Shown one piece after another: positions 53,107 to 63,056 of a stretch of DNA of 64,000 nucleotides. A program made the translations under genes and the position numbers. The stretch is from contig OY782882.1 of assembly GCA_963678485.1 (NCBI GenBank), forward strand, positions 1 through 64,000, given 5' to 3'. The notes beneath the pieces are model-generated. The model was not told the DNA's origin. It made no database searches and was given only the letters and a program-made list of their open reading frames with translations. The stretch is from CALGYY01 sp963678485 (GTDB lineage: Bacteria > Bacteroidota > Bacteroidia > Bacteroidales > CAIWKO01). The number at the start of each line of letters is the position of its first letter. Within the stretch, counting starts at the first letter, position 1.

Positions 53107-53114
53107 TATTTTTG
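53107..53114 (+). promoter_or_regulatory. Promoter -7 box for the M28 peptidase gene
   Basis: TATTTTTG; only five bases before ATG 53120 and 17 before ATG 53132. Confidence 0.5.
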
Positions 53115-53131
53115 CATAAATGACCAATACG

Positions 53132-54517
53132 ATGAACAAGCGCATAATTCCCTTACTTTTTGTTGCTGCGTTTTTCCTGAATAACAAACCAGCACATTCT
53201 CAATCGTTGGACAGCACTATAATCCGCAGCCTCTATACTGAAGCACTCACGGATTACACCTCATATGAGCAGCTCAGATTTTTATGTAAAAAAATTTCCG
53301 GACGAATTTGCGGAAGTCCGCAAGCTGCAGCAGCTGTGGAGTACACACGACAAATCCTTAGCAATATGGGATTAGACACAGTGTATCTTCAACCCTGCAA
53401 GGTTCGTGCATGGAAGCGCGGCGCCACCGAACAAGCCTCGGTTACATCCCGGATGTTTGGCTCTTTCAATCCTGCTGTGAATGCCTTAGGTGGATCCATC
53501 GGCACCGGACCTAAGGGCATCATTGGAAAAGTAATCGAAGTTCATAATTTCGAAGAGCTCAAATCCCTAGGGAAATCAAAGATTAAAGGCAACATCGTTT
53601 TCTTTAACCGTCCTGCCGATCCTTCGTTCATCAACACCTTTCCGGCCTATGGAAGTGCAGCCGATCAGCGCGTTCACGGTGCATCAGAAGCAGCGGCCTA
53701 TGGCGCAATTGGCGTTGTAGTGCGCTCCTTAACCCTTGCGCATGACGAATTTCCACATACGGGAATCATGCGCTATACCGATGGTGTTGACAGCATTCCA
53801 GCTATCGCCATTGGAACATCAAATGCTGACAAACTCAGTCAATGGCTGGCTTCAGATTCTGATCTTCAATTTTATTTTCGCACTAATTGTTATGAAGAAC
53901 CTGAAACCATATCATACAATGTTATTGGTGAGCTCAAAGGAAGTGATCACCCAGATGAAATCATTTGTTTTGGTGGACACATTGATGCCTGGGATAATGG
54001 AGAGGGCGCTCATGATGATGGTGTAGGTGTGCTGCACAATATCGAAGCACTGCGCTTGATACAGCATTCGGGAATCCGCCCACATCACACCTTACGGGTG
54101 GTAGTTTACATGGATGAAGAAATCGCTCAACGTGGAGGTAAGGCCTATGCTGAAGCCGTAAAATTGAAGGGCGAAAAAATTCTTGCAGCGATCGAATCCG
54201 ACCGTGGAGGTTTTACTCCAATAGGATTTTCTGTTGATGCAAGCGAAGCAGTATATGCTCGTTTTGATCAGTGGAAACCATTGTTTCTGCAATATGGCCT
54301 TTACGATATTGAACATGGATATAGCGGCGTTGACATATTCCCATTGAAAGAGCAGGGAGTTCCTCTTATTGCTCTTATGACCGACTCTCAACGATATTTT
54401 GATTATCAGCATGCACCCAGCGATGTATTCGAAGCTGTGAACCACCGCGAGTTTCAACTTGGAAGTGCCTCCATCGCCATGCTTATTTATTTGATTGATC
54501 AATATGGCCTGAAATAG
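53132..54517 (+). CDS. Exported M28-family metallopeptidase with PA domain
   Basis: 461 residues. Signal peptide 1-23 (AHSQ). A PA-type insert (about 110-250) precedes the M28 core: FGGHIDAWDNGEGAHDDGVG (first zinc His and bridging Asp), VVVYMDEEIAQRGG (catalytic and metal Glu), AAIESDRGG, and the last His in YQHAPSDVFE. M28 aminopeptidases or carboxypeptidases cleave single residues from peptides outside the cytoplasm. The ATG at 53132 was chosen because 53120 would leave almost no leader after the promoter. Confidence 0.9.
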   Translation: MNKRIIPLLFVAAFFLNNKPAHSQSLDSTIIRSLYTEALTDYTSYEQLRFLCKKISGRICGSPQAAAAVEYTRQILSNMGLDTVYLQPCKVRAWKRGATEQASVTSRMFGSFNPAVNALGGSIGTGPKGIIGKVIEVHNFEELKSLGKSKIKGNIVFFNRPADPSFINTFPAYGSAADQRVHGASEAAAYGAIGVVVRSLTLAHDEFPHTGIMRYTDGVDSIPAIAIGTSNADKLSQWLASDSDLQFYFRTNCYEEPETISYNVIGELKGSDHPDEIICFGGHIDAWDNGEGAHDDGVGVLHNIEALRLIQHSGIRPHHTLRVVVYMDEEIAQRGGKAYAEAVKLKGEKILAAIESDRGGFTPIGFSVDASEAVYARFDQWKPLFLQYGLYDIEHGYSGVDIFPLKEQGVPLIALMTDSQRYFDYQHAPSDVFEAVNHREFQLGSASIAMLIYLIDQYGLK

Positions 54518-54525
54518 CATAATAC

Positions 54526-55716
54526 ATGAACATACCCCATATTTTTGTTTGTATTCCTGCTATCAATGAATTTTCATTCATACCTAAAACACTTGATTGT
54601 CTTGCGAAGCAAGATGATTCAAATTTTTCCGTCACGGTCTGTGTCAATCAGCCAGAATTATGGTGGCAGCAAAAAGAAAAGATCGCTATCTGCGAAAACA
54701 ACCACAATACCCTGCTGTTTCTGCAAAACACCTTTCCTTTTCCACTTATCGTTATTGACCATTCAAGTCCGGGAAAAGGCTGGCCAGAAGGAGATGCGGG
54801 CGTTGGAATTGCACGGAGAACACTAATGGACTCTGTATTATCTAATGCGAGCCCGAATGACATTATTGTTTCTCTAGATGCAGACACTACCTTCGAATCT
54901 GGATATTTAAAATCAATACGTTCAAATTTTCAACATCATCCAAAAGCTGCTGCGATTTCAGTTCCTTATTACCATCGATTAACTGAGGACGAAGCAACGG
55001 ATCGCGCTATTCTTCGCTATGAAATTTATATGCGGAATTATGCTATAAACTTGCACCGCATCCAATGCCCCTACAATTTTACAGCACTTGGTTCTGCCAT
55101 GGCAGTCACGGTAAAAGCTTATCGTGCCGTTGGCGGTATTACACCAAAAAAAAGCGGTGAGGATTTTTATTTTCTTCAAAAACTGAGAAAGTACGGGCTT
55201 ATCTTAAATACTAATGAAGAAAAAGTGTATCCGGCCGCACGCTTTTCTGATCGTGTATTTTTTGGTACTGGTCCAGCAATGATTAAAGGCGCACTGGGCG
55301 ACTGGGAAAGCTACCCCATTTATCATTATTCATTATTCGACAAAGTTCAGCAAACACAATTTGCATTTGCGGAATTGTTCATTCGTGATATTGAAACACC
55401 CATGACTGCATTTTTAAAACAACTTTTCAATATCGATGATTTGTGGTCACCACTTAGGGCGAACTTTACCACCAAAGACCAATTCATACGCGCATGTCAC
55501 GAAAAGGTTGATGCTCTACGGATTTTGCAATATCTAAAAAGCGAACAAAAAGAAATTTCAGGGATTGATGAAAACCACTTGATTGAATTCTTCAATACTT
55601 TTTATAAAGAAAGTGCTCCAGAATTCCCTGTTGATTTTACCTTTGATAAGTCCAGCATCCAACTATTGGACAACATCAGAAATACACTGGTGAACATTGA
55701 ACAACAATTGTTTTAA
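54526..55716 (+). CDS. Family 2 glycosyltransferase
   Basis: 396 residues, cytoplasmic. GT-A fold: FVCIPAINEFSFIPKTLDCL (start), IIVSLDADTTFESGYL (the DxD metal motif, about 118-133) and AVGGITPKKSGEDFYFLQKL (acceptor/ED region, about 200-220). No membrane helix. The acceptor is unknown. It is eight bases behind the peptidase and 75 before miaA; no clear operon logic. Confidence 0.8.
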   Translation: MNIPHIFVCIPAINEFSFIPKTLDCLAKQDDSNFSVTVCVNQPELWWQQKEKIAICENNHNTLLFLQNTFPFPLIVIDHSSPGKGWPEGDAGVGIARRTLMDSVLSNASPNDIIVSLDADTTFESGYLKSIRSNFQHHPKAAAISVPYYHRLTEDEATDRAILRYEIYMRNYAINLHRIQCPYNFTALGSAMAVTVKAYRAVGGITPKKSGEDFYFLQKLRKYGLILNTNEEKVYPAARFSDRVFFGTGPAMIKGALGDWESYPIYHYSLFDKVQQTQFAFAELFIRDIETPMTAFLKQLFNIDDLWSPLRANFTTKDQFIRACHEKVDALRILQYLKSEQKEISGIDENHLIEFFNTFYKESAPEFPVDFTFDKSSIQLLDNIRNTLVNIEQQLF

Positions 55717-55791
55717 CATGGCGACTTTCGGTTTAATCATTTACACAGATTAATCATTAATACATTATTTTTACACAAATTTCTTCGAAGC

Positions 55792-56709
55792 ATGCTCATT
55801 ATTCTCGGCCCGACAGCAACTGGAAAAACGCGATTAGCGGCGGCAGTTGCAGCATTAACTCAGGGAGAGATTATCAGTGCCGATTCACGGCAAGTATTCA
55901 GAGGAATGGATATCGGTAGTGGTAAAGATCTTTCTGACTATGTCGTATCAGTAAAAAAAGTTCCCTATCATTTAATCGATATCGCAGCACCGGGCGAAGA
56001 ATATAGTGTTTTCAGATTCCAAAATGATTTTCTTAAGGCATGGAAGGATATAACAAATCGTAATTCATTGCCAATCCTTTGCGGTGGCACAGGTCTGTAT
56101 CTGGAATCTATCATTAATGGATATCGACTTATTGAAGTCCCCGCTAATCATGAGCTGCGAATATCCCTGCAGAATCTAAGCATGGAAGAGTTAACGGCAA
56201 AACTCACCTTGTATCGCCGACCTCACAGCACTACTGACACCATTGACCGAGATCGCATTTTAAGGGCTATCGAGATTGAGAAATACCATTACGATCATCC
56301 AGAGATTGCTGCAGAAATGCCTGCGATAAATAAGCTAATTATTGGAGTTAAACTGGAGCGTGAAGAAATACGACAACGCATTACTAAACGTCTCAAAGAA
56401 CGACTCGACCAAGGTATGATTGCTGAAGTAAGCAACCTTATTAATAGTGGTGTTTCTCCTGAATCTCTGCTAAAATATGGTTTGGAGTATAAATATATAA
56501 CCCAGCATTTGCTTGGACAATTGTCATTTGATCAGCTATTCACCCTTCTAAACACAGCCATTCATCAATTTGCAAAACGTCAAACCACCTGGTTTAGGCG
56601 AATGGAAAGAAACGGCTGCCCCATTCACTGGATTGATGGCATGTTAGCTGAAAGTAAAAAAGTGGAAATGACGCTCGATTTGATGAAGCAGGCAAACATT
56701 ACTTATTAG
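55792..56709 (+). CDS. miaA: tRNA dimethylallyltransferase
   Basis: 305 residues. Transfers a dimethylallyl group to A37 of tRNAs reading UNN codons. Motifs: P-loop ILGPTATGKTRLA (about 4-16), ISADSRQVFRGMDIGSGKD, VPYHLIDIAAPGEEYSVFRFQ, CGGTGLYLESII and the C-terminal FAKRQTTWFRRM. The start is seven residues shorter than in many relatives, but ATG 55792 directly precedes the P-loop, as is typical. Its 3' end overlaps the convergent glycosyltransferase gene by 11 bases. Confidence 0.96.
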   Translation: MLIILGPTATGKTRLAAAVAALTQGEIISADSRQVFRGMDIGSGKDLSDYVVSVKKVPYHLIDIAAPGEEYSVFRFQNDFLKAWKDITNRNSLPILCGGTGLYLESIINGYRLIEVPANHELRISLQNLSMEELTAKLTLYRRPHSTTDTIDRDRILRAIEIEKYHYDHPEIAAEMPAINKLIIGVKLEREEIRQRITKRLKERLDQGMIAEVSNLINSGVSPESLLKYGLEYKYITQHLLGQLSFDQLFTLLNTAIHQFAKRQTTWFRRMERNGCPIHWIDGMLAESKKVEMTLDLMKQANITY

Positions 56710-57868
56710 CGGCATTTATAAACTGCCATAATTTTTCCGTTTCGTTGTCCCACTGATAATTCTGTGTTACAAATTGAAGGGCACGATCAGCAAGCTGTTG
56801 AGCATATTGATGATCATCGAGAAGCCGCAAGATGGCCTGTACATATTCCTGTTCGTTGGCACATTCGAGAATGTGTTCGCCGGGATTGGCCTCAAGAGCA
56901 GCATTAGCCAATGGCGATGTAATACAGGGAATTTTCATAGCCATCGCTTCAAGCAGCTTATTCTGTAGGCCCGTACCAATAGTCATTGGCGCAACAAATA
57001 CTCTTGATCTGGCAAAGGCTTCTCTAATATCATCCATCCAGCCTGTGACTAGAACATTTTCTGATGCTAAGGATTTAACCGAAGATGTAGGCGTTGCACC
57101 AGCAATCATAACACGGATTCCGGGTCGAATGCGAATCAATTCAGGTAAAATCTTTTTTACTAAAAACTCCGCACCTAAAATATTGGGAGGATAATTCATA
57201 TTCCCGGTGAACAACAGGTCAATATCCTTATCGCGTTGCATAGGACTGAAATAGTCCATATCAACTCCATTATGGATAATGCTTATTTGATCACGCCTGG
57301 GATGTTGGATTTCATCGCGATCGGTTTTACTTATAATTGTATGATGATCGAACCATGAAAAAATTTCCGTCTCACATCGTCTGAGCAGTCTGGCCTCGCG
57401 ACGAAAAACAGGACGTTTGATCCATGATACATTTTCCGCCTGACGCTCATAACCTTTAGAAAAAACATCCTGATAATCCAAGGTCATTGGTAACTTACAG
57501 TCATGAACGTAACGAGCTACTCTCAGTAACTGACAATAAATATGATCAGGAGCAATCCTATCAATTAGTTCGCTGATTTTCTTATGAGCACTGTAATTGT
57601 AAAAATAACCAACCTGTAAAGGTGCCGCTGTGAATAGTGACTTGATCACATTGGCATAGATTCCAGCCTTATTAAGTGGAATAATGGTGAGCGATTTACA
57701 AAAAGGCCGCAGGGCTTCTTCAGCACCAGGTACCGGACCTGCATCATTTAAACAACACAGATGCAACTCGCATTTTTGCGATAAATACCGCAGCTGATGC
57801 CACGCACGCAACTTATCCCCTTTCTCAAGAGGATATGGAATACGTGATAGGATAACCAGCAATTTCAT
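56699..57868 (-). CDS. Family 4 glycosyltransferase, first of a pair
   Basis: 389 residues, GT-B fold. N-terminal LSRIPYPLEKGDKLRAWHQLRYL (about 6-28) and C-terminal donor-binding GTGLQNKLLEAMAMKIPCITSPLANAALEA (about 298-327), the E-x7-E-like GT4 motif. Probably adds a sugar to a lipid- or protein-bound glycan. It lies 48 bases behind the second glycosyltransferase, and both follow the LptF/G-like permease gene, consistent with surface glycolipid assembly. Confidence 0.85.
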   Translation of the reverse strand: MKLLVILSRIPYPLEKGDKLRAWHQLRYLSQKCELHLCCLNDAGPVPGAEEALRPFCKSLTIIPLNKAGIYANVIKSLFTAAPLQVGYFYNYSAHKKISELIDRIAPDHIYCQLLRVARYVHDCKLPMTLDYQDVFSKGYERQAENVSWIKRPVFRREARLLRRCETEIFSWFDHHTIISKTDRDEIQHPRRDQISIIHNGVDMDYFSPMQRDKDIDLLFTGNMNYPPNILGAEFLVKKILPELIRIRPGIRVMIAGATPTSSVKSLASENVLVTGWMDDIREAFARSRVFVAPMTIGTGLQNKLLEAMAMKIPCITSPLANAALEANPGEHILECANEQEYVQAILRLLDDHQYAQQLADRALQFVTQNYQWDNETEKLWQFINAANK

Positions 57869-57916
57869 TCGAAAAAAATAATCGCAGTAAAAATAAACAA
57901 TTTCTGCAAGCTCAAA

Positions 57917-59119
57917 TCAGGCAATCTGAACTTCGTTCACCAGAGAAATTACTGCCTTAGTGGCAATCAGGTTGTTGTGGCAACGTTCAATTAATTCTCG
58001 GGCATTACGTCCAATCTCAGCACAGGCTTCGGGATCTTTGATGCAAAATTTTATTTGCTCATAAAATGCGATGGGCGTATCTGCAATCAGAATATTATGT
58101 CCGGAAGTATAACGAATTCCCTCAGCTCCAGTAGTTGTGGTAATTACCGTTCGTCCTAAAGCCATGGCCTCAATGATTTTTACGCGCACACCGCTACCCG
58201 AAAGCAAGGGCACAACCATCACCGCATGATTACAAATAAAGCTCTGCGCATCATCAACTTCACCAACAATTTCAACATTTGGCCAAGTGTTCCGCTTAAA
58301 CCAAGGAGGCATATTACGACCGGCAAGCAAAAGCTTCACATCAGGAAAAACAGTATGTACTCCTGACCAACACTTCATCAAAAACCATTTTATACCTTCC
58401 TGGTTAGGCATCCAATCCATCGATCCAATATGACATAATGAAATATGCCTTCCTTCCTGAGCTGTATATATATATGTATCGGGCATGATGCCGAAAGGAA
58501 CCACCCTGACAATGGTCTTTCCTGAATACTGCCGAAAGAATGCTGCATCTTTATCAGTAATGGCTGCGATACCGTCAACAGTAGGCAACACAGACATTTC
58601 ATATTTTAATAAACGGGAGGTCAGCAGTCGCAGATATTGCTTTTTTAAAGGATTGCCCGTTGCTAATGCAAGTCTTTCCCAAATACGGTGTTCAATATTA
58701 TGAGCCCTCAGAATAATGCAGGCATTGGAATGCTGTCGAATAACATTAATATAGGGTGTAACATACAGACTTTCAAGAAGTATTACATCATATGCCTGCG
58801 TTTTTAGTGTCGCAATGAGTTCTTGAGTGAATTCTTCCGAAACAAAACGTTCGATGTTATAGGATGTTTTTGTAAACAAATTCTTAAAGGCTGCACCAGC
58901 CCAGACTTTCGTATCAACATACACCGATTTAAAACATGTTGCTTTAGAAAAGGACTCAGGAATTTCGGCAAGTTGAACGGGGTATTTATCGGTACTCATT
59001 GTGAGCACATGCACTTCATGACCATCGTGCTGAAGGCCTGAAATCAAGGCATTCATTGCAATCGGACCGCCTTCTTGCGGCGGCCACGGGGATTTGTTAC
59101 TAAGTTGAAGAATCCTCAT
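57917..59119 (-). CDS. Family 4 glycosyltransferase, second of a pair
   Basis: 400 residues from ATG 59119 (MRILQLSNKSPWPPQEGGP, acceptor-side motif at 1-19). The donor-side motif is LSGSGVRVKIIEAMALGRTVITTTTGAEGI (about 325-355). The start overlaps the permease stop by ATGA, so the longer frame from 59176 is rejected. Same order and type as the first enzyme; acceptor unknown. Confidence 0.85.
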   Translation of the reverse strand: MRILQLSNKSPWPPQEGGPIAMNALISGLQHDGHEVHVLTMSTDKYPVQLAEIPESFSKATCFKSVYVDTKVWAGAAFKNLFTKTSYNIERFVSEEFTQELIATLKTQAYDVILLESLYVTPYINVIRQHSNACIILRAHNIEHRIWERLALATGNPLKKQYLRLLTSRLLKYEMSVLPTVDGIAAITDKDAAFFRQYSGKTIVRVVPFGIMPDTYIYTAQEGRHISLCHIGSMDWMPNQEGIKWFLMKCWSGVHTVFPDVKLLLAGRNMPPWFKRNTWPNVEIVGEVDDAQSFICNHAVMVVPLLSGSGVRVKIIEAMALGRTVITTTTGAEGIRYTSGHNILIADTPIAFYEQIKFCIKDPEACAEIGRNARELIERCHNNLIATKAVISLVNEVQIA

Positions 59120-60594
59120 GCCGATTTCTTTGATTTTTTCTTCCAAAACAATAGGCGACGAAACATACTTTTCCAAAGTTCCATATCAAGTAACGGAGCA
59201 TCGGTACTGGCACTGTAAGTCAACAAAACCCCTATCGGCAAAAATATCACTGAAGCCAGCCACATTCCTTCCCATGCTGGCCATACACCTTCTTTAACGA
59301 ATTTTTCACCCGTCATGGAAACCACATGAAATACGATAAAAAATAAGGTCGCAAACACCACGGGCAAGCCAAGACCGCCACGTCGAATAATCGCACCCAG
59401 CGGTGCTCCAATAAAAAAGAGCACCAAACAGGCGAAACTCAATGTGAATTTCCTGTGCCATTCTATGCCATGCTTGCTTAGATACTCGCGCTTTACGCGA
59501 AAATCATTTTCTGTATACTGAAACTGCTGATAAAGACCACGTGCCGAACCCAGAGCCATATCCGATATTTTCATGCGCTCCGAACGGTCGAAATTAGACA
59601 AGACTTCAGGCTTTATTGAGAGTGAGTTAACTGTCGGTTTTGCGTTTGTATCCAGAATCGCCAGATAATGGAATGACCCTTTCATCACGCTTCTGAATTG
59701 AATACGTCTGACTTCAAACTCAATTCTAAGACTATCGGCCGATTCCTCAAGCTGGGAAATATTCAACATTTGATAATTATCCTTAAACAGCTCTTCATTC
59801 GAACGTTGCATTGCAAAGTCCGACAAATCGTACCTGACTACCTCCTCCTTAAATTGAGTTCGCTGAAATGGGCGATCATCGAGATTTTCACGCTTTTCAA
59901 CCCGCTCATAAAAATTGTGACCATTAAATAATGTAAAGATCAAATAGCGGTTATCGCGCGATTTTTCCATTATTCCCCGCTCCGCCAGTGTAACATTAAT
60001 ATTTCCCATATCCGCGGTATGATCAAAAATCATCACATCGTTGATGGTCTTACCATCTTTCTCCTTACTTCCTACACGAATCACAAAACCTTCGATTTCG
60101 TTGTAAAACACTCCTTCATTAATATTAAGAGCAGGCTTTTTCTCGCGCACGTCAAAAAGCAAGGTGCCAAATTTCAAATTGGCGATGGGCAAAATATTAT
60201 TTGAGAAGTAAAAAGCAGCACAGCAAATCAAAAGAGTAAGTCCTGCAATTGGCAACATCGCTTTGCGAAAAGAGATTCCGGAGGATTTGATGGCAACCAA
60301 CTCATAATTTTCACCAAGGTTTCCGAAGGCCATGATTGAGGCTAAAAGTATCGCCAAAGGCAGAGCCATGGGAACAAAAGTAGCTGATGCATAAAATAGG
60401 AGTTCGGCAATGATATACCACTCAAATCCCTTCCCAACCATATCATCGATGTATTTCCACAGAAACTGCATCAACAATATAAAAACAGCAATGAAAAATG
60501 TGAGTACCAAAGGCCCTATATAGGTCTTAATAACAAAAAGATATAATTTCTTTAAGCCAAAAAATCGCCTTAATCGTTCAAGAATATTCTCCAA
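59116..60594 (-). CDS. LptF/LptG-family permease
   Basis: About 492 residues, six helices of YjgP/YjgQ type with a large periplasmic beta-jellyroll (about 120-380). N-terminal YLFVIKTYIGPLVLTFFIAVFILLMQFLWKYIDD and the loop region GENYELVAIKSSGISFRKAM are typical. It works with LptBC to draw lipopolysaccharide from the inner membrane. The start is uncertain: a TTG at 60615 falls within the TATCTTTG box at 60613-60620 and must be too early; the next in-frame start is TTG 60594. There is no ATG ahead of the first helix. The stop overlaps the glycosyltransferase start. Confidence 0.8.
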   Translation of the reverse strand: MENILERLRRFFGLKKLYLFVIKTYIGPLVLTFFIAVFILLMQFLWKYIDDMVGKGFEWYIIAELLFYASATFVPMALPLAILLASIMAFGNLGENYELVAIKSSGISFRKAMLPIAGLTLLICCAAFYFSNNILPIANLKFGTLLFDVREKKPALNINEGVFYNEIEGFVIRVGSKEKDGKTINDVMIFDHTADMGNINVTLAERGIMEKSRDNRYLIFTLFNGHNFYERVEKRENLDDRPFQRTQFKEEVVRYDLSDFAMQRSNEELFKDNYQMLNISQLEESADSLRIEFEVRRIQFRSVMKGSFHYLAILDTNAKPTVNSLSIKPEVLSNFDRSERMKISDMALGSARGLYQQFQYTENDFRVKREYLSKHGIEWHRKFTLSFACLVLFFIGAPLGAIIRRGGLGLPVVFATLFFIVFHVVSMTGEKFVKEGVWPAWEGMWLASVIFLPIGVLLTYSASTDAPLLDMELWKSMFRRLLFWKKKSKKSA

Positions 60595-60612
60595 AGCATA
60601 AATTTTACGGTG

Positions 60613-60620
60613 CAAAGATA
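60613..60620 (-). promoter_or_regulatory. Promoter -7 box for the permease-glycosyltransferase operon
   Basis: Minus strand TATCTTTG; overlaps the TTG start candidate at 60615 and so rules it out. Confidence 0.5.
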
Positions 60621-60771
60621 AACGAAAATGTATGAGTTTTATGCTAAGCCAATCTGAATAGCATCACCAAAGGTTTTTAATAAAGAGCCAATAAATCCCT
60701 CAAACGACCAAGCCGAACCAAGAATCAGTCAAAAAATGACACCTTAATATAATGCCATTAAAAAAATATCG

Positions 60772-60779
60772 TACATTTG
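60772..60779 (+). promoter_or_regulatory. Promoter -7 box for tRNA-Leu and tig
   Basis: TACATTTG, 19 bases before the tRNA 5' end. It may serve tig as well, since only 26 bases separate tRNA and tig. Confidence 0.5.
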
Positions 60780-60797
60780 CACTCCTTTTTCACAAAT

Positions 60798-60879
60798 GCG
60801 GATGTGGCGTAATTGGTAGCCGCGCCAGACTTAGGATCTGGTTCCGAAAGGAGTGGGGGTTCGAGTCCCTTCATCCGCA
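60798..60879 (+). tRNA. tRNA-Leu (anticodon UAG)
   Basis: 82 bases. Acceptor GCGGATG pairs with CATCCGC; the anticodon stem CCAGA/TCTGG encloses CTTAGGA with the anticodon TAG; a variable arm and GGTTCGAGTCC T-loop are present. CCA is not encoded. Confidence 0.95.
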
Positions 60880-60905
60880 CAGAATTAAGCATAAAAATCA
60901 GAACA

Positions 60906-62309
60906 ATGAACATTACACAGGAATCGACAGGTGAACTGACCGCCACAATTCAGGTTCACTTTACTCAGGAAGATTATCAGCAAGAAGTAGATAAGCAGTT
61001 AAGAGAATATCAACGTAAAGCCAGTATCCCAGGCTTTCGTCCCGGAAAAGTTCCTTTTGGAATGGTTAAAAAAATGTACGGTAAAGCTGTAATCGCTGAT
61101 CAAATTGATAAACTTCTTGCCGACGCCGTTGCAAAACACATCGAAGATAACAATCTGCAGATTCTCGGCAACCCCCTGCCTAATGTTGAAAAAAGTCCTA
61201 CCCTTGATTTAGATACTCAAACAGAATTCGATTTTTTCTTTGATTTAGGCTTAAGTCCGGAAATCGACCCGATTCTCGACGAAAAAATTAAAGTTACCGA
61301 ATACGAAGTCCAAGTTGATGAAGACGAAATCGAGGAGCAAATCGCCAGCATTCGTAAAAAATATGGCAATTTCTTGAACCCTGAAGTATCAGCCACTGGT
61401 GATATGATTGCAGGCACATTCGAAGAACTGGATGCTGAAGATAATATCCTTGAAGGTGGCATCAAGCACGATTCTTCAGTTTTCACTGAATACATGCCTG
61501 ATGAAAAGATTAAAAAGAAATTTATTGGCCTGAAACCGGGAACTTCACTGGTTATCGACCCAAAGAAAATCGTCAAGAACGAATTCGAACTCAATTATAT
61601 TCTTGGAATCAAACAGGAACAAGCCGATCAGCTTAAAAGCAATTTCCGTTTTACGGTGAACTCTATAAGCCGCGTTGAACCTGCAACTATGGATATCGAA
61701 TTCTTCACAAAAATATTCCCTAATGGCGAAGTCACTACCGAAGAAGCCTTACGTGAAAAATTACGTGAAGAACTAGTGGCAAACCATAAAAGCGACGCTG
61801 AACGTAAGTTATTGACCGACATCCAAAAAGTCCTTGTTGACAGCAGCAGTATCGCCTTACCGGATGATTTCCTCAAAAGATATTTCGTTGCTACCAACAC
61901 TGACGAAAAACTGACTCCTGAAAAAATCATCAACGAATATGCTGAAACATCCGACGCTCTGCGCTGGCAGTTGATTGAAAACAATATCCTGAAGAAATAC
62001 GAAGTTAAGGTCAGCATGGACGATGCAAAAGAATATGTAAAAGACTACTTCCGTAAAAATGACGCCTTCAAAGGCATGCCTGAGCAAGAGCATGAACACG
62101 CTGAAGGTGAAGAGCATGACCACAAAAAAGAAGACGAAAAACGTCTTGATATGATTGCTGAACAGGTGCTGAAAAACGAAAAAGAAGCACGTCAAATCTT
62201 TCAGGTACTTTATGATCGCAAATTACTTGCACTCTATCGCGAAAAGCTTAGCATAAAGACCAAAAAAGCCACGTACAAGGAATTTATCGACGAAGCATAC
62301 AAAAAATAA
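60906..62309 (+). CDS. tig: Trigger factor
   Basis: 467 residues. The ribosome-bound folding chaperone. Ribosome-binding signature with FRPGKVP (IPGFRPGKVPFGMVKKMYG, about 42-60); a weakly conserved FKBP-type centre (about 160-245); the chaperone arms follow. Near the C-terminus (about residues 397-420) lies an unusual His/Glu/Asp-rich stretch (EQEHEHAEGEEHDH) that could bind metal. ATG 60906 gives the standard MNITQE start; the longer frame from 60813 reads through the tRNA. Upstream of clpP and clpX, the classical order. Confidence 0.95.
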   Translation: MNITQESTGELTATIQVHFTQEDYQQEVDKQLREYQRKASIPGFRPGKVPFGMVKKMYGKAVIADQIDKLLADAVAKHIEDNNLQILGNPLPNVEKSPTLDLDTQTEFDFFFDLGLSPEIDPILDEKIKVTEYEVQVDEDEIEEQIASIRKKYGNFLNPEVSATGDMIAGTFEELDAEDNILEGGIKHDSSVFTEYMPDEKIKKKFIGLKPGTSLVIDPKKIVKNEFELNYILGIKQEQADQLKSNFRFTVNSISRVEPATMDIEFFTKIFPNGEVTTEEALREKLREELVANHKSDAERKLLTDIQKVLVDSSSIALPDDFLKRYFVATNTDEKLTPEKIINEYAETSDALRWQLIENNILKKYEVKVSMDDAKEYVKDYFRKNDAFKGMPEQEHEHAEGEEHDHKKEDEKRLDMIAEQVLKNEKEARQIFQVLYDRKLLALYREKLSIKTKKATYKEFIDEAYKK

Positions 62310-62334
62310 GTTGAAGACGTTCTCATTATTTTAG

Positions 62335-62342
62335 TATTTTTG
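62335..62342 (+). promoter_or_regulatory. Promoter -7 box for clpP
   Basis: TATTTTTG, 20 bases before ATG 62362; an internal promoter for clpPX behind tig. Confidence 0.5.
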
Positions 62343-62361
62343 GTTACATAAACCCATTCTT

Positions 62362-63039
62362 ATGAACTCAAGCAAAGAATTTCGCAAATATGCCACCAGG
62401 CATTTAGGGATTAGCAGCATTTCCCTCGATAAGTACAATTCAGCACATGATATGACACGCACAATCATCGAAGAGCGTCAGGTCAATTTTCGTGAGGTTG
62501 ATGTATTTTCCAGATTGATGATGGACCGCATTATTTTTCTTGGAACGCCAATCGACGATTACATTGCCAATATTATTCAGGCACAGCTGCTGTTTCTTGA
62601 GTCAGTAGATGGAAAAAAAGATATACAAATTTATCTGAATAGTCCCGGAGGAAGCGTTTACGCTGGCTTAGGTATCTATGATACGATGCAGTATATTTCT
62701 TCGGATGTGGCCACCATCTGTACAGGTATCGCAGCAAGTATGGCCGCTGTCCTGCTTTGCGCTGGTGCTGCCGGTAAAAGAACCGCCCTTCCCCACTCAC
62801 GTATTCTGATTCACCAACCTATGGGTGGCGCAGAAGGTCAGGCCTCTGATATCGAAATCACCGCTCGCGAAATTCACAAGCTGAAGAATGAATTGTACGA
62901 TATCATTGCAAAACATTCAGGTCAAAAATTCGATAAAATTTGGGCTGATGCTGACCGCGACTACTGGATGATTGCTCAGGAAGCTAAAGAATATGGCATG
63001 ATCGACGACGTGTTGGTTAAAGCCAAAAACACAAAATAA
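62362..63039 (+). CDS. clpP: ATP-dependent Clp protease proteolytic subunit
   Basis: 225 residues. Ser protease that forms the 14-subunit chamber; catalytic Ser in TGIAASMAAVLL (about 118), His in RILIHQPMGG (about 147) and Asp in DADRDYWM (about 196). Its N-terminus (about 1-30) is longer than in E. coli ClpP, as often in Bacteroidota, and may be a propeptide. Directly before clpX by 17 bases. Confidence 0.97.
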   Translation: MNSSKEFRKYATRHLGISSISLDKYNSAHDMTRTIIEERQVNFREVDVFSRLMMDRIIFLGTPIDDYIANIIQAQLLFLESVDGKKDIQIYLNSPGGSVYAGLGIYDTMQYISSDVATICTGIAASMAAVLLCAGAAGKRTALPHSRILIHQPMGGAEGQASDIEITAREIHKLKNELYDIIAKHSGQKFDKIWADADRDYWMIAQEAKEYGMIDDVLVKAKNTK

Positions 63040-63056
63040 AAAGTGTAACTCACGAA

